64,000 nt of DNA from Sphingobium sp. 15-1 (GCF_013375535.1 NZ_JABXJG010000002.1:372001-436000), one strand, 5' to 3'. Numbered from the stretch's first letter, positions 1 to 8,997 are shown. The notes: generated from the letters alone by a model not told the origin. Numbers and translations: made by a program.

Positions 1-464
1 GGGACGATGTGAAGCGGTTCCAGGACAGGTGGCAGGGCAAGCTGATATTGAAGGGCATCCTCGACCCGGAAGATGCGGACAATGCCGCAAGGACCGGAGC
101 GGAGGCGATCGTCGTCTCCAACCATGGCGGCAGGCAATTGGATGGCGCGCCTTCGTCGATTTCCGCCCTGCCCGCCATCGTGGACGCCGTGGGGGACAGG
201 ATCGAGGTGCTGATGGACGGCGGCATCCGGTCCGGACAGGACATCATCAAGGCCATTGCCCTTGGCGCCAGGGGTGTCCTGCTCGGCCGCTCCATCGCCT
301 ATGGGCTGGGCGCGCTGGGCGAAAAGGGAGTGACGCTCGCGCTCGACATTCTCCGCAAGGAACTGGACACGACCATGGCGCTCTGCGGGCTGCGCGACAT
401 CAAGGACGTCGACGCGCGCATCCTTGCCGCTTCCCGGCTTCAGCCCGAGTTTGCAAGGCGGTGA
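1..464 (+). CDS. FMN-dependent alpha-hydroxy-acid oxidase/dehydrogenase, C-terminal part
   Basis: The reading frame is open from the window edge, so the N-terminus is missing. What remains is the second half of the FMN-binding TIM barrel of the L-lactate dehydrogenase/glycolate oxidase family. It shows LKGILDPEDA, the catalytic SNHGGRQLD segment with the His that takes the substrate alpha proton, the FMN-phosphate loop DGGIRSGQDI and LLGRSIAYGL. Family members oxidise 2-hydroxy acids such as lactate, glycolate or mandelate to 2-oxo acids. The stop codon overlaps the GTG start of the following transporter (GTGA), so the two are co-translated. The substrate is unknown; a mandelate-type aromatic 2-hydroxy acid would fit the neighbourhood but is inference. 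Confidence 0.9.
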   Translation, partial: DDVKRFQDRWQGKLILKGILDPEDADNAARTGAEAIVVSNHGGRQLDGAPSSISALPAIVDAVGDRIEVLMDGGIRSGQDIIKAIALGARGVLLGRSIAYGLGALGEKGVTLALDILRKELDTTMALCGLRDIKDVDARILAASRLQPEFARR

Positions 465-1711
465 CCGGGACTCGTCCGAAAGGCATTTCAAGGGGTTCGA
501 TCCATGGCGCCGGACGTCCGGGCGATGCCGCTGCGGCGACGCCCAGCCCTTTCCTGTTCGTCATGGTGGGCGTCAGCATCGCACTGTTCGCATCCAATCT
601 CTATTATGCGCAGCCGCTGCTCACGACGATCGCCAGCGACCTGAAACTCGCGCCCGGATGGGCGGGCAGCGTCGTCAGCGCCAGCCAGATCGGCTATGGA
701 TTGGGGCTGTTGATGCTGGCGCCGATGGCCGACGCGGTGGAGAACAAGCGCCTTGTCCTCACATGCTGGCTCTTCACCCTCATCGGCATCGTCGGCATCG
801 CGACCGCCCGCTCGGCGGCTGCCTTCCTGTTCTTCGCGCTGGTCGTCGGGATCTTTTCCAGCGGGGCGCAGATATTGGTGCCCTATCTTTCGCACCTGAT
901 CCCCGAAGCCCGCCGGGGGCGCGTCGTCGGCGCGATCATGGCGGGCGTCCTGCTGGCCGTCATGCTCGCCCGGCCGTTCGCCCTCTTCGTGGCTGCCGCG
1001 TTCGGCTGGCGCGCGGTATATTGCTTCTCGGCGCTGGCGATGCTGGGTGTCGGCCTGGGCCTGTGGCGGACGATGCCCGTCAGGAGGCCGGAGCGCATCC
1101 CTTATCACCAAACCTTCCTCTCCCTGCGCAGCCTTTTCGCCAATGAGAGGAAGGTGCGGCGCAGGACCGCATATCAGGCGTTGCTATTTGCCTCTTTCAC
1201 GATGTTCTGGGCGGTGGTCCCCATGGTCCTTGCCGATCTTTTCGCTTTCAGCCAAACGCGGATCGGACTGTTCGCCCTTGTCGGCGCGGGGGGCGTATTG
1301 GCCGCGCCGCTCGCCGGGCGCGTTTCCGACAATGGATCGACAAGGGCGGGAACCGCGACCGCCAGCCTGCTCATCGTCGCGGCGTTCGCCTTGTCGATCC
1401 AGGCGGTGGAGATGCGGATAATGCTGGCGTTGATCGCGGCGGCGGTCGTCATCGACGCGTCGATACAAATGGCGCAGGTGCTGAGCCGCATGGTGGTGCT
1501 GGAGGTCAACTCGCATATCAGGGGCCGCGTCAACGCGGTCTATATGACGATCGTCTATCTGTCCGGAGCGGCTGGCTCCATGCTGGGCGTGTCGCTCTAT
1601 GGCAGCTTCGGCTGGAACGTCGTCGCGGCCCTGGGCGCCATCGCCGGATTATGCGTTCTGACCGGCACGATGAAGGAGAAAGCAGATGCCGACGACCGGC
1701 GCAGCCTGTAG
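461..1711 (+). CDS. MFS transporter
   Basis: A 416-residue hydrophobic protein with about 12 predicted membrane segments, beginning with the SPFLFVMVGVSIALFASNLY helix. The charged MADAVENKRL loop matches the conserved cytoplasmic loop 2-3 of the major facilitator superfamily, and a long basic loop (about residues 195-225) joins the two six-helix halves. The GTG start at 461 overlaps the upstream stop codon and keeps the first helix; the next in-frame ATG would cut it. The frame extends upstream, but that part is out-of-frame translation of the oxidase gene. It lies between an alpha-hydroxy-acid oxidase and an amidohydrolase in one operon, so uptake or efflux of an organic acid is likely (inference). 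Confidence 0.85.
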   Translation: MTGTRPKGISRGSIHGAGRPGDAAAATPSPFLFVMVGVSIALFASNLYYAQPLLTTIASDLKLAPGWAGSVVSASQIGYGLGLLMLAPMADAVENKRLVLTCWLFTLIGIVGIATARSAAAFLFFALVVGIFSSGAQILVPYLSHLIPEARRGRVVGAIMAGVLLAVMLARPFALFVAAAFGWRAVYCFSALAMLGVGLGLWRTMPVRRPERIPYHQTFLSLRSLFANERKVRRRTAYQALLFASFTMFWAVVPMVLADLFAFSQTRIGLFALVGAGGVLAAPLAGRVSDNGSTRAGTATASLLIVAAFALSIQAVEMRIMLALIAAAVVIDASIQMAQVLSRMVVLEVNSHIRGRVNAVYMTIVYLSGAAGSMLGVSLYGSFGWNVVAALGAIAGLCVLTGTMKEKADADDRRSL

Positions 1712-2696
1712 CGAAAACCCCCTTTCCCCGCATGTTCCACTTGTCGACACGCACCATCATTTCTGGGGAGAAGGGCATTTCGGCGCGGCCCGCTTCGGTT
1801 CGTTCCTTCCCGAAGATTTCATCGCCACCGTCAGCGGCAGCGGCCACAGCCTTGCCGCCACCATCTATGTCGATTGCGGCTGGGCCTTCCGCGACAGCGG
1901 GCCGGAGCATCTGCGCTGCGTGGGCGAAACGGATTATGTCGAGGCGGTCGCCAAGGCATTCGCCGCGACGGATGGCCCGGTCGGCCAACTATGCGCGGGC
2001 ATTGTCGGGCGAGCCGACCTCATGCGGGGCGACGCCGTCGCAGACGTGCTGGAAGCGCATCTGGAGGCGTCGCCAAGCCGGTTCCGGGGCATAAGAGAGC
2101 TGGTCGCCTATGATCCCGATGCCTATCAGGCGCTCGGCATTCCGCCCGGAAAACTGCTGGATAGCCGCTTCCGCGCCGGTTTCGGGCGGCTTGCGCCCTT
2201 GGGTTTGAGCTGCGACCTGCTGTGCGCCCATGGCATGCTGGACGATGTCGTCGATCTGGCCCGCGCCTTTCCGGACACATCGATCATCCTCGATCATCTC
2301 GCCGGGCCGATCGGCATAGGCCGGTTCAGCGGCAAGCGGCAGGAGGTGCTGGCGGACTGGCGGACCAAGATCGAAGCCCTGGCCCGCTTTCCCAACATCT
2401 CCATCAAACTCAGCGGATTGGGAGCGGACGTCATGGGCTTCGGCTGGCACCATGGCGGCAGCGCCCCGGATAGCGCGACCATTGCCGACGCCATAGCCCC
2501 CTACGTCCATGCCGCGGTGGACGCTTTCTCCCCGGCGCGCTGCATGTTTGGCAGCAATTTCCCGGTCGACCGCCAATCCTTCGGCTATGGCGTGATGTGG
2601 AACGCCTTCAAGCGCGCAGCGGCCCGCTATTCCACCGAGGAGCAGGGGCAGCTCTTCCTCGGCGCGGCGGCGCGCATTTATCGCCTGGCGCTTTAA
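1686..2696 (+). CDS. Metal-dependent amidohydrolase (amidohydrolase 2 family)
   Basis: A 336-residue TIM-barrel hydrolase of the family that includes 2-pyrone-4,6-dicarboxylate lactonase and aminocarboxymuconate-semialdehyde decarboxylase. It shows the N-terminal metal motif VDTHHHFWGE (about residues 20-29), the mid-barrel LSCDLLCAHGML and IILDHLAGP segments (metal His), and CMFGSNFPVDR near the C-terminus with the conserved catalytic Asp. The ATG overlaps the end of the transporter gene by 26 nt and has a good AAGGAG ribosome-binding site 7 nt ahead. It is the last gene of this plus-strand operon and is followed by a strong hairpin. A lactone or cyclic-amide substrate is likely, but no specific reaction can be assigned. 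Confidence 0.88.
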   Translation: MPTTGAACSENPLSPHVPLVDTHHHFWGEGHFGAARFGSFLPEDFIATVSGSGHSLAATIYVDCGWAFRDSGPEHLRCVGETDYVEAVAKAFAATDGPVGQLCAGIVGRADLMRGDAVADVLEAHLEASPSRFRGIRELVAYDPDAYQALGIPPGKLLDSRFRAGFGRLAPLGLSCDLLCAHGMLDDVVDLARAFPDTSIILDHLAGPIGIGRFSGKRQEVLADWRTKIEALARFPNISIKLSGLGADVMGFGWHHGGSAPDSATIADAIAPYVHAAVDAFSPARCMFGSNFPVDRQSFGYGVMWNAFKRAAARYSTEEQGQLFLGAAARIYRLAL

Positions 2697-2707
2697 GGGC
2701 AAGGAAA

Positions 2708-2736
2708 GAGCCTGGAGTTGAATACACTCCAGGCTC
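2708..2736 (+). terminator. Stem-loop terminator after the amidohydrolase gene
   Basis: A perfect 11-bp stem (GAGCCTGGAGT pairing with ACTCCAGGCTC, 7-nt loop) begins 11 nt after the stop codon. The downstream U-run is weak, so it may act as an mRNA-stabilising end or a Rho-assisted terminator. Confidence 0.6.
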
Positions 2737-2786
2737 CTGCTGATCGCGACTTTGTTTGCTACGGCATCCTTTTTGCGCACGATGCT

Positions 2787-2935
2787 CTAGGGTATGTGGG
2801 GATTCAGTCCACGGCGGGCTGCAAATGGCGGCTTTCTGCGCTTCCAGTGCTCACGTACTTTGAGTACGCTGCGCGCCGGTTCTCGAAATCCACCATTTTC
2901 GCTCCACCCTGAACTGAATCCCCACACATCCTAAT
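2787..2935. repeat. About 150-bp imperfect palindromic intergenic element
   Basis: The whole interval between two convergent genes folds on itself. The outer arms share TGTGGGGATTCAGT (2795-2808), present in reverse complement at 2913-2926. The middle arms share AAATGG-GG-TTTC with few mismatches. The exact centre is a small hairpin, CGTACT-TTG-AGTACG at 2854-2868. No reading frame in it looks coding. The symmetry is typical of a non-autonomous palindromic repeat (REP/MITE-like) that can also end transcription from both sides. Its right edge touches the stop codon of the gene at 2931. Confidence 0.65.
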
Positions 2936-3227
2936 AGCTCAGCTTCGTCTCGCTGTGCTGAAGCCGCGGCGACTCCGCGAAATATTCACCGACATTGCTC
3001 CGCCATGCGGCAAATGCGGGTGAATTCCGGAAAATCTCCATATGATGGGCCAGCGTCTCCCATTTTATCAACAGCACGAAGACCAGCGGATCTTCGATCT
3101 GATGATGAAGCTCAAGGCTGATGAATCCCGGAGCAGTCTTGAACACCTCTTCCGACGCCTTGACTCCTTTCATGAAATCATCGGCGGTTCCCGGTTTGAC
3201 CTTGAATTCCACAATCTCTGTAATCAT
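2931..3227 (-). CDS. Antibiotic biosynthesis monooxygenase (ABM) domain protein
   Basis: A 98-residue protein that is a single ferredoxin-like alpha/beta barrel of the ABM/dimeric alpha-beta barrel superfamily. It opens with ITEIVEFKVKPG and has the family-typical FVLLIKWETLAHHMEIFRNS strand-helix unit about two thirds along. Such proteins are small cofactor-free monooxygenases or quinone-modifying enzymes, often near ring-oxygenation genes. It follows an extradiol dioxygenase gene on the same strand with a 67-nt gap, so the two probably form a transcription unit. Oxidation or removal of a reactive quinone or ring intermediate is inference. Confidence 0.8.
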   Translation of the reverse strand: MITEIVEFKVKPGTADDFMKGVKASEEVFKTAPGFISLELHHQIEDPLVFVLLIKWETLAHHMEIFRNSPAFAAWRSNVGEYFAESPRLQHSETKLSY

Positions 3228-3294
3228 CCGTTCAACCTTTCCCGGCGACTATGCCGCTCCCTTTTCCTGCATCATAATGGAGGAAGCCGGGCCG

Positions 3295-4257
3295 TCACTC
3301 CAGCTCGAAATTCCGCCCGAAATCTTGCGGCGGTTCCCCGCCCCAAAGCGTAAATCTGTCGCCCCGGCCATAATCCTTCGCCTGCCAATCGCAATCCGCG
3401 GGGATATAGTCCATGTCGGCGGAATATTCGCTATGGCTGCCCCAAGGATCGGTGGCGTAGTAGAAATAATTCGACCCCACCACATGCCGACCCAGACCCC
3501 AGCCCTTGTCATATCCGCTGTCCTGCATCTGCTCCGCGCCCAGGCCGACATCGTTGATCGATCCCACATCCCAGCTACAATGGTGAAAGCCGGAGCCGCC
3601 GGACTTCACAAAGGCGAACATATGATGCTCGCTGCCGTGCGGACCATGCAGGAAAGCGCAAAAGTCGCCCGATCGATCGGAAAGCCGCATGCCGAGCACC
3701 CTGGTATAGAAATCGATCTTGTTCCCGACATCGGTCGTGTAGATCGCCACATGGCTGAGCCGCCGCGGCTTCACGCGCGCGACATCCCTGCGCGACGGAC
3801 AGACAGCCACGCCCGCCGGACCCGAAATATCGTCCTTGCCGAATAGCGACTTTCCCGTGGGGGCCGATCTTGGCCGGACGGCGACCTCCACCCTATTGCC
3901 ATCCTCATCATGAAACCAGACGCCATGGCTTTCGCCGCCGGGCGGCGGCGCGATGAGCGGGATGTTCAACTGCTTGAGCCGGTTTCGGAATCCGTCCAGA
4001 TCATCCTCATAAATCCCGAAGGACAGATGGTCGAACTTCTTCCGCCTGCCTTCGCGCAGCAAACCCCAGCGATGCGGATTCCCGAAAGTATAAAGGCCCA
4101 GCGCATCGCCCTCGGCACGGACATCCAGGCCGAAAGCCTCATAAAATGCCGCCGCCTCGGCAAGATCGGGAACGGTGAGGGCGAAATGGTCCATGGAATG
4201 GACACCCAGGACGTTGGACCGGCGCTGCTCCACCGTGATGGATGACTGCTCATTCAT
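3295..4257 (-). CDS. Extradiol ring-cleavage dioxygenase, VOC family (copy A)
   Basis: A 320-residue protein with two vicinal-oxygen-chelate modules, the size and layout of type I extradiol dioxygenases (catechol 2,3-dioxygenase/homoprotocatechuate 2,3-dioxygenase). The N-terminal module starts at HSMDHFALTVPD (about residue 20), the catalytic one at RLSHVAIYTTD. The metal ligands expected from the family are visible: His169, His226 (FHHCSWD) and Glu277 (HSEYSAD), with His211/212 (SEHHMFAF) in the acid-base position. Spacings of 57 and 51 residues match the family, so the site looks intact. A GAGGG ribosome-binding site precedes ATG 4257. The gene is first in a small operon with the ABM protein. 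The ring substrate is unknown. Confidence 0.88.
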   Translation of the reverse strand: MNEQSSITVEQRRSNVLGVHSMDHFALTVPDLAEAAAFYEAFGLDVRAEGDALGLYTFGNPHRWGLLREGRRKKFDHLSFGIYEDDLDGFRNRLKQLNIPLIAPPPGGESHGVWFHDEDGNRVEVAVRPRSAPTGKSLFGKDDISGPAGVAVCPSRRDVARVKPRRLSHVAIYTTDVGNKIDFYTRVLGMRLSDRSGDFCAFLHGPHGSEHHMFAFVKSGGSGFHHCSWDVGSINDVGLGAEQMQDSGYDKGWGLGRHVVGSNYFYYATDPWGSHSEYSADMDYIPADCDWQAKDYGRGDRFTLWGGEPPQDFGRNFELE

Positions 4258-4551
4258 ATGTCTGCCCTCATCCTGTTCGTCTCAGCGCCGCGCCCATCCC
4301 CGGGGTCGCATCGTCTCGCTCCGTCACGCTGATTTTCGCCAACTGGTTTGGGCTGTCTATAATTGGCGGGGCATGAAGGTCAGATGATGATTTGTCGTTG
4401 GCGATACCCAAAACTGGCCGTTGCTCTTATGCCATGCGTCCTGGAGTAGCGCTGACGCCAGCGCGACACCCGACGATCGCTGCGCCCCATGACGCGCCGG
4501 GGTCGAAATTCGGGGAGGCGATCGGACAGCCTCCCCCACTGACATTCCGGC
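4258..4551. promoter_or_regulatory. Intergenic control region upstream of dioxygenase A
   Basis: No coding signal is seen. Two elements recur elsewhere in the window. GATACC at 4403-4408, followed by an A/T-containing stretch and GGCC, resembles the GATACC-CCAATAGCC motif at 20318 and 25396. On the minus strand, CCGCCAATTATAG (plus 4357-4369) resembles half of the inverted repeat near 25340. They lie about 100-150 nt upstream of the dioxygenase start, a suitable place for an activator site. Confidence 0.4.
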
Positions 4552-6840
4552 TCAGGCGACGGCGAAACCGCCGATTATGTGGTTCCCTTCCTTCGGCACG
4601 ATCGATGACTGGATCGCCGTACCGCAGCCGGGGCACACATGCTGGAGGAACACGACCTCCTCATCCACGAAATGCTTCGGGTCCGACCGGACGATGGGAC
4701 CAGCCAGACTCGACGGCCCTTCCACGATACCCAGATGGAGGATCTGGTCCGGCCCGCTCAGCGCCTGACCGCAATGCCGGCAGCAGATGTGAACCGCCGC
4801 ATCGCTGCCCACGAGCGTGAGATTGTCGTCGATGGGCCGCCCTTCTTCTTCGGCGCGTCCGTCTAGCACCGTGCCCAGCTTCATGTCGCGCAGGCGGGCC
4901 GTCTTCATCTCGGCGCGCAGAACGGCGCTCGCGGCACGGTCGACGGAACCGCCATCGTCCGTGACGACGCCATAGACCTCCCGCGCCGCCCTCGAACTGA
5001 TCAGGCCGTCTTGCAAATCCTGCTCCACCAGCCCGACATCGCGCAGGACCGGATCGCCATAGCCTCCACCGCCCTGGCAGTTCATGTAGAGTACGTCGCC
5101 CGGCGCCAGCACGCTGGTGGCGAAGCATTGGGTCGCCTCCGCCTCGCCCGGCAATTCGGTGAAATCGCCGGGGATGACACCGCGCGCCAGCATCGCGTCG
5201 ACGCCTGCCCCCTGCACGATCACGTCATGGCCCAGGCTGCCGGGATAGCCGCCCGCCAGACCGGGATTTTGCGACACCGCCTTCCCCGACGTCGACATGA
5301 CCACATGCGCCGGCAGGGACGTGCCGTGGGGAGTCATGGCGACGGCGCAACTGGTGCCGCCGCGATGCCGCCCCGCACCGCCGGAATCGCGCTCCTCCCG
5401 CCGCCAGAGGACCAACAGCGGATAGAGCAGCTCTGTCACCTCCGCATCGGGCACGCGGCCCATGGGTATGCAGAAGCTGCCGCCGGTATTGATGCCGTCA
5501 TGGGTCGGGCGCGCGCCATAGCCGCCCGCCACCGTTTCCATCACGACGTTGAGGAACGGCACAGGCTGTTCCGGCCGCTCATCCACCCCCGCGACGCATG
5601 CGAAGTCGAACGTGCCGCAACAGCTTGCCTGCACATTGTCGCGAAACTCGATCTGGCGATCCAGCATCTGCGACAGGCATTGCGCCACCAGATTGCCGAT
5701 CATCCAGCCCGTGCCCAGCGGAGCCCGGTTGATCGCGGCCGGGAATTTGGCGTTGACCAGCGTACCCTCCGGCGCGACGATGTCGAAGCAGCGCATCAGG
5801 CCGCTCGCGGACCAGGGAATGTCCCCGCACAATATCGGCAGGAAGGCAAGCATGATCCCGCCGCGGCAGCCGCCCAAGGTGCAACTGATCACGCCTGCCT
5901 GCGGATCGGTGCCGGTGAAGTCGAACAGCAGCCCGTCGCCGGTCTTCGTCATGGAAAGCACGACCTTGTGCGTCGCGCGGTCGCCCGCAAAGGCCTGGTC
6001 CTGATAGCCGGTCGCGGTCCATGTGCCGTCCGGCAGCGACAGCAGCTTGTGGCGCAGGCGATGCTCGGCGTCGTTCATCATCTTCTTCATGACGGCCTTG
6101 ACGACATCGGGGCCATATTCCTCGATCACCGCCTTCAGCCGCTGCCGCCCGATCGTGTTGGCGCCGACCTTGGCGCGCAGGTCGAGGCCCACCACCATCG
6201 GCACGCGGGAACGGCGCACCCAGGCGTCGACGATGTCATGCTGCAGTTCGCCGCCGCGCATGACCTTGATCGGCGGCGTCGGCAGCGCTTCGGAGAAGAC
6301 GTCCACGTCCCCGATCGGGGAGGAGCCGATCGCCGCGCCGCCCAGGTCCGGCTCATGGCAGACCGCGCTGGTCCAGCCGAAAAGCTGGCCGTCATGGAAG
6401 ATCGGCTGGAAGACGACCGTGTCGTTCTGGTGCAGCCCGCCGCCGACCCAGGGATCGTTGGAAAGGAACATGTCGCCTTCCTCTATCCCCGGATTGACCG
6501 CCCGGTTCTGGAGCGTCCATGTCAGCGCCAGGTCGATCGCGCCGACCAGCATGGTGTTGTAGAGGCCGACCTGGACGAGCTGCCCGGCCTCGTCATTGAT
6601 GGTGAAATCGAAATCATTGGCGTCGGTCACGATGGGCGAGCCCGACATGCGTTTCAGCGTCTCTCCCATTTCGTCCGTGACCGACCAGAGCCGGTGGCGC
6701 ACGACCTCATAGGTCAGGGGATCGAGATTATCGATCACCTCCTGACTGACGGTGTGGACCTTGAGCTTGCTCGGCAGGGAGCGGATCAGGGTTTCCGGGT
6801 CGACCGGACGGGTGGCGAAGGCTTCGGAACCGGGAATCAT
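4552..6840 (-). CDS. Hydantoinase B/oxoprolinase-family subunit with C-terminal zinc ribbon (acetone-carboxylase-like)
   Basis: A 762-residue protein. Residues about 35-620 are a HyuB/acetone carboxylase alpha-type domain: LDPLTYEVVRHRLW, the NDEAGQLVQVGLYNT segment, FLSNDPWVGGGLHQNDT and GGGGYGDPVLRDV are all family hallmarks. After it comes a tail not found in simple hydantoinases, with paired cysteines at 687/690 (CRHC) and 736/739 (CPGC). This resembles the separate small gamma subunit of acetone/acetophenone carboxylases. The ATG overlaps the stop of hyuA (ATGA), giving translational coupling. Known relatives use ATP to hydrolyse cyclic amides or to carboxylate ketones; the ribbon favours a carboxylase-type complex (inference). 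Confidence 0.88.
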   Translation of the reverse strand: MIPGSEAFATRPVDPETLIRSLPSKLKVHTVSQEVIDNLDPLTYEVVRHRLWSVTDEMGETLKRMSGSPIVTDANDFDFTINDEAGQLVQVGLYNTMLVGAIDLALTWTLQNRAVNPGIEEGDMFLSNDPWVGGGLHQNDTVVFQPIFHDGQLFGWTSAVCHEPDLGGAAIGSSPIGDVDVFSEALPTPPIKVMRGGELQHDIVDAWVRRSRVPMVVGLDLRAKVGANTIGRQRLKAVIEEYGPDVVKAVMKKMMNDAEHRLRHKLLSLPDGTWTATGYQDQAFAGDRATHKVVLSMTKTGDGLLFDFTGTDPQAGVISCTLGGCRGGIMLAFLPILCGDIPWSASGLMRCFDIVAPEGTLVNAKFPAAINRAPLGTGWMIGNLVAQCLSQMLDRQIEFRDNVQASCCGTFDFACVAGVDERPEQPVPFLNVVMETVAGGYGARPTHDGINTGGSFCIPMGRVPDAEVTELLYPLLVLWRREERDSGGAGRHRGGTSCAVAMTPHGTSLPAHVVMSTSGKAVSQNPGLAGGYPGSLGHDVIVQGAGVDAMLARGVIPGDFTELPGEAEATQCFATSVLAPGDVLYMNCQGGGGYGDPVLRDVGLVEQDLQDGLISSRAAREVYGVVTDDGGSVDRAASAVLRAEMKTARLRDMKLGTVLDGRAEEEGRPIDDNLTLVGSDAAVHICCRHCGQALSGPDQILHLGIVEGPSSLAGPIVRSDPKHFVDEEVVFLQHVCPGCGTAIQSSIVPKEGNHIIGGFAVA

Positions 6841-8981
6841 CCTGCGATGCTCCTCTTGGGCTGGAACTGGGTGACGTTGCTGCTGGTCTGGATGTTGAGC
6901 ACGCCGATCTCGTCAATGTCGCCAACCATGCCGTCGGGCACGACGACGGAGGTGGTCGGCACCTGGATGACGGCCGGGCCGCTGATCCGATGCCCGGCGA
7001 GCAGCGCGTGATAATCGTAGATCGGCGTATCGACGAAGCCCTTGCTGCTGCTGAGGCAGACCGGACGCCGCTCCAGGATCGCGGGCGACGGATCGGACGA
7101 CGCGGCGCGCGGAAGCGGTTCGAAGACCGGATTGGTCTCCAGCACGCCGCGCCCCCTGATGCGGAAGGTGATGGCGTGGATGCCAGCGCCCGCAAAGCCC
7201 GATCCTTCCCCGAACAGGCGCGCATAGCGCCGCTCGAAATCCTCGACGCTGGTCTCCAGCGCTTCGGTCGTGACCGATCCGGATGCCAGCGGCGTCGTGA
7301 CCTCCTCCAGTTGCAGGCCGTAACGGATGTCGATCTCCCGGTGAAGGACGACGCGGCTCAATTCTATGCCCTGCCGCCCCATGGCCTGCATCACCTCCTC
7401 CTCCAGCAGCGCGAAATTCGCCTGGACGCGCCGCGGATCGAAAGGCGCGGTCATCGGGTCGGAATGCTCGCGGATCAGCACGATGTCGGACGACGCCAGC
7501 CCGAAGGCGGAAAAGGCCGAGGCGACCGGGCCGAGCGGCACGACGACGTTCGAAACGCCGATATGGGCGGAATAGGCGGCGCAATGGGCCGGTCCCGCGC
7601 CGCCAAAGGCATAGACGGTGAAGTTGCGGGGATCATAGCCGCTCTCCACGACGATCTTGCGCAGCAGGTCGCCGGTCTGCGCATTCTGCACGGCATGGAT
7701 GGCGGCCGCCGCTTCCTCCACGCTCATGCCCAGCGGTTCGGCTATCCGGCGGCGTATGGCTTCGGCGGCCAGATCCTTGCGGATGGGCCGCAACCCGCCC
7801 AGCAGCCCGGTCTCGGGCAATATGCCGAGGATGAGGTTCGCGTCCGTGTTGGTCGGTTCCGTGCCGCCCGCGCCGTAGCAGGCGGGTCCGGGCACCGCCT
7901 GCGCGGACAGCGGGCCGACGCGCAGATTGCCGCCCCTGTCCAGCCAGGCGATGGCGCCGCCGCCCGATCCGATGGCGTCGACGCGCAGGGTCGGGACGTT
8001 GATGGGATATTGGTTGACGATGGTCTGCGCCGCCCGCACCGGCTCCCCGTCCGCGATGATGCCCGCCAGGAAGGTGGTGCCGCCGACGTCGGTGGCGATG
8101 ACATTGCCATGGCCCAGCTTCTTCGCCAGTTGCGCGCAGCCCACGACGCCGCCGGTCAGCACGCCGCCGATGGTGGTGATGGCGGACGCCGCCGCCTCCG
8201 ACGCGGCGATGGCGCCGCCCGCGCTCTGCATCACCAGCAGCGCGCCGCGCAGCCCCTTGTCGCGCAGCCTGCCTTCCAGATCGTCCAGATAGAGCTTCAG
8301 GCCCGGCCCGATCTGCGTGCTCATCACCGTGGTCGAATGGCGCGCGAATTCGCGGATGCGCGGACTGACCTCCGATGAAAGGGCGACGAACACGGACGGG
8401 TCCTGCTCATGCACCAGTTCGCGCAGGCGCCGTTCATGCGCGGGATTGCGGAACGACCAGAGCAGGGAGATCGCGATCGCCCCGACGCCCTCCGCCAATA
8501 TCTCGCTGATGACGGTCCGTGCCTCTTCCTCGTCAAGCGGCACGATGGCGGTGCCCGCCCGGTCGACGCGCTCCGTCACTTCGCGCGCCAGCTTGCGCTC
8601 CACCAGCCCACGCGGCTTCGACTGGCCCATAATGTCCTGCAACTCATGCTGCGGCCGGCCGAGATAGCGGCCCTCCACATTCATGATGAAAATGGAGTCG
8701 CGATGCCCCTTGGTGGTGATGAAGCCGATGCTGGGCACCTTGCCCATGACCAGTGCATTCAACGAAGAGGTGGTGCCGTGCGCGATGTGATCGGTCTGCG
8801 CCAGCAGGTCGGGCACCGGCATGTCCAGCTCCGCCGCAAGCAGATCGATCGCGCTCAGCACCCCCTCGCTATAATCCGGCGGCGTCGAGGGCGTCTTGGC
8901 GGACACCATCGTTCCATCGGGTCGCAAGGCGACGGCGTCGGTGAACGTACCGCCGACGTCGATCCCAATAACATATCCCAT
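6837..8981 (-). CDS. Hydantoinase A/oxoprolinase-family ATP-dependent subunit
   Basis: A 714-residue protein of the HyuA/acetone carboxylase beta family. The N-terminal actin-like ATPase phosphate loop GIDVGGTFTD (residues 6-15) and the second one, VIATDVGGTTF, are both present, followed by the GSGGGAIAW and YAFGGAGPAH signatures of the C-terminal half. It should activate the substrate or bicarbonate by phosphorylation for reaction in the partner subunit encoded immediately downstream. The start has a GAGCAGG-type Shine-Dalgarno sequence. A 30-bp inverted repeat lies directly upstream. A kinase-type role in ketone carboxylation or ring opening of a cyclic amide or lactone are the main alternatives. 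Confidence 0.9.
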   Translation of the reverse strand: MGYVIGIDVGGTFTDAVALRPDGTMVSAKTPSTPPDYSEGVLSAIDLLAAELDMPVPDLLAQTDHIAHGTTSSLNALVMGKVPSIGFITTKGHRDSIFIMNVEGRYLGRPQHELQDIMGQSKPRGLVERKLAREVTERVDRAGTAIVPLDEEEARTVISEILAEGVGAIAISLLWSFRNPAHERRLRELVHEQDPSVFVALSSEVSPRIREFARHSTTVMSTQIGPGLKLYLDDLEGRLRDKGLRGALLVMQSAGGAIAASEAAASAITTIGGVLTGGVVGCAQLAKKLGHGNVIATDVGGTTFLAGIIADGEPVRAAQTIVNQYPINVPTLRVDAIGSGGGAIAWLDRGGNLRVGPLSAQAVPGPACYGAGGTEPTNTDANLILGILPETGLLGGLRPIRKDLAAEAIRRRIAEPLGMSVEEAAAAIHAVQNAQTGDLLRKIVVESGYDPRNFTVYAFGGAGPAHCAAYSAHIGVSNVVVPLGPVASAFSAFGLASSDIVLIREHSDPMTAPFDPRRVQANFALLEEEVMQAMGRQGIELSRVVLHREIDIRYGLQLEEVTTPLASGSVTTEALETSVEDFERRYARLFGEGSGFAGAGIHAITFRIRGRGVLETNPVFEPLPRAASSDPSPAILERRPVCLSSSKGFVDTPIYDYHALLAGHRISGPAVIQVPTTSVVVPDGMVGDIDEIGVLNIQTSSNVTQFQPKRSIAG

Positions 8982-8997
8982 TTCCTGCTCCTAGGTT

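Noticed and set aside
29..460. N-terminal extension of the first MFS transporter
   Set aside because: The upstream part is out-of-frame translation of the alpha-hydroxy-acid oxidase gene; the GTG at 461 gives a normal transporter.
5011..7011. Long open frame (666 codons) on the plus strand opposite hyuB
   Set aside because: The translation is rich in His, Arg and Ala with no family motif, as expected of the antisense frame of a GC-rich gene. The minus-strand genes have full family signatures.
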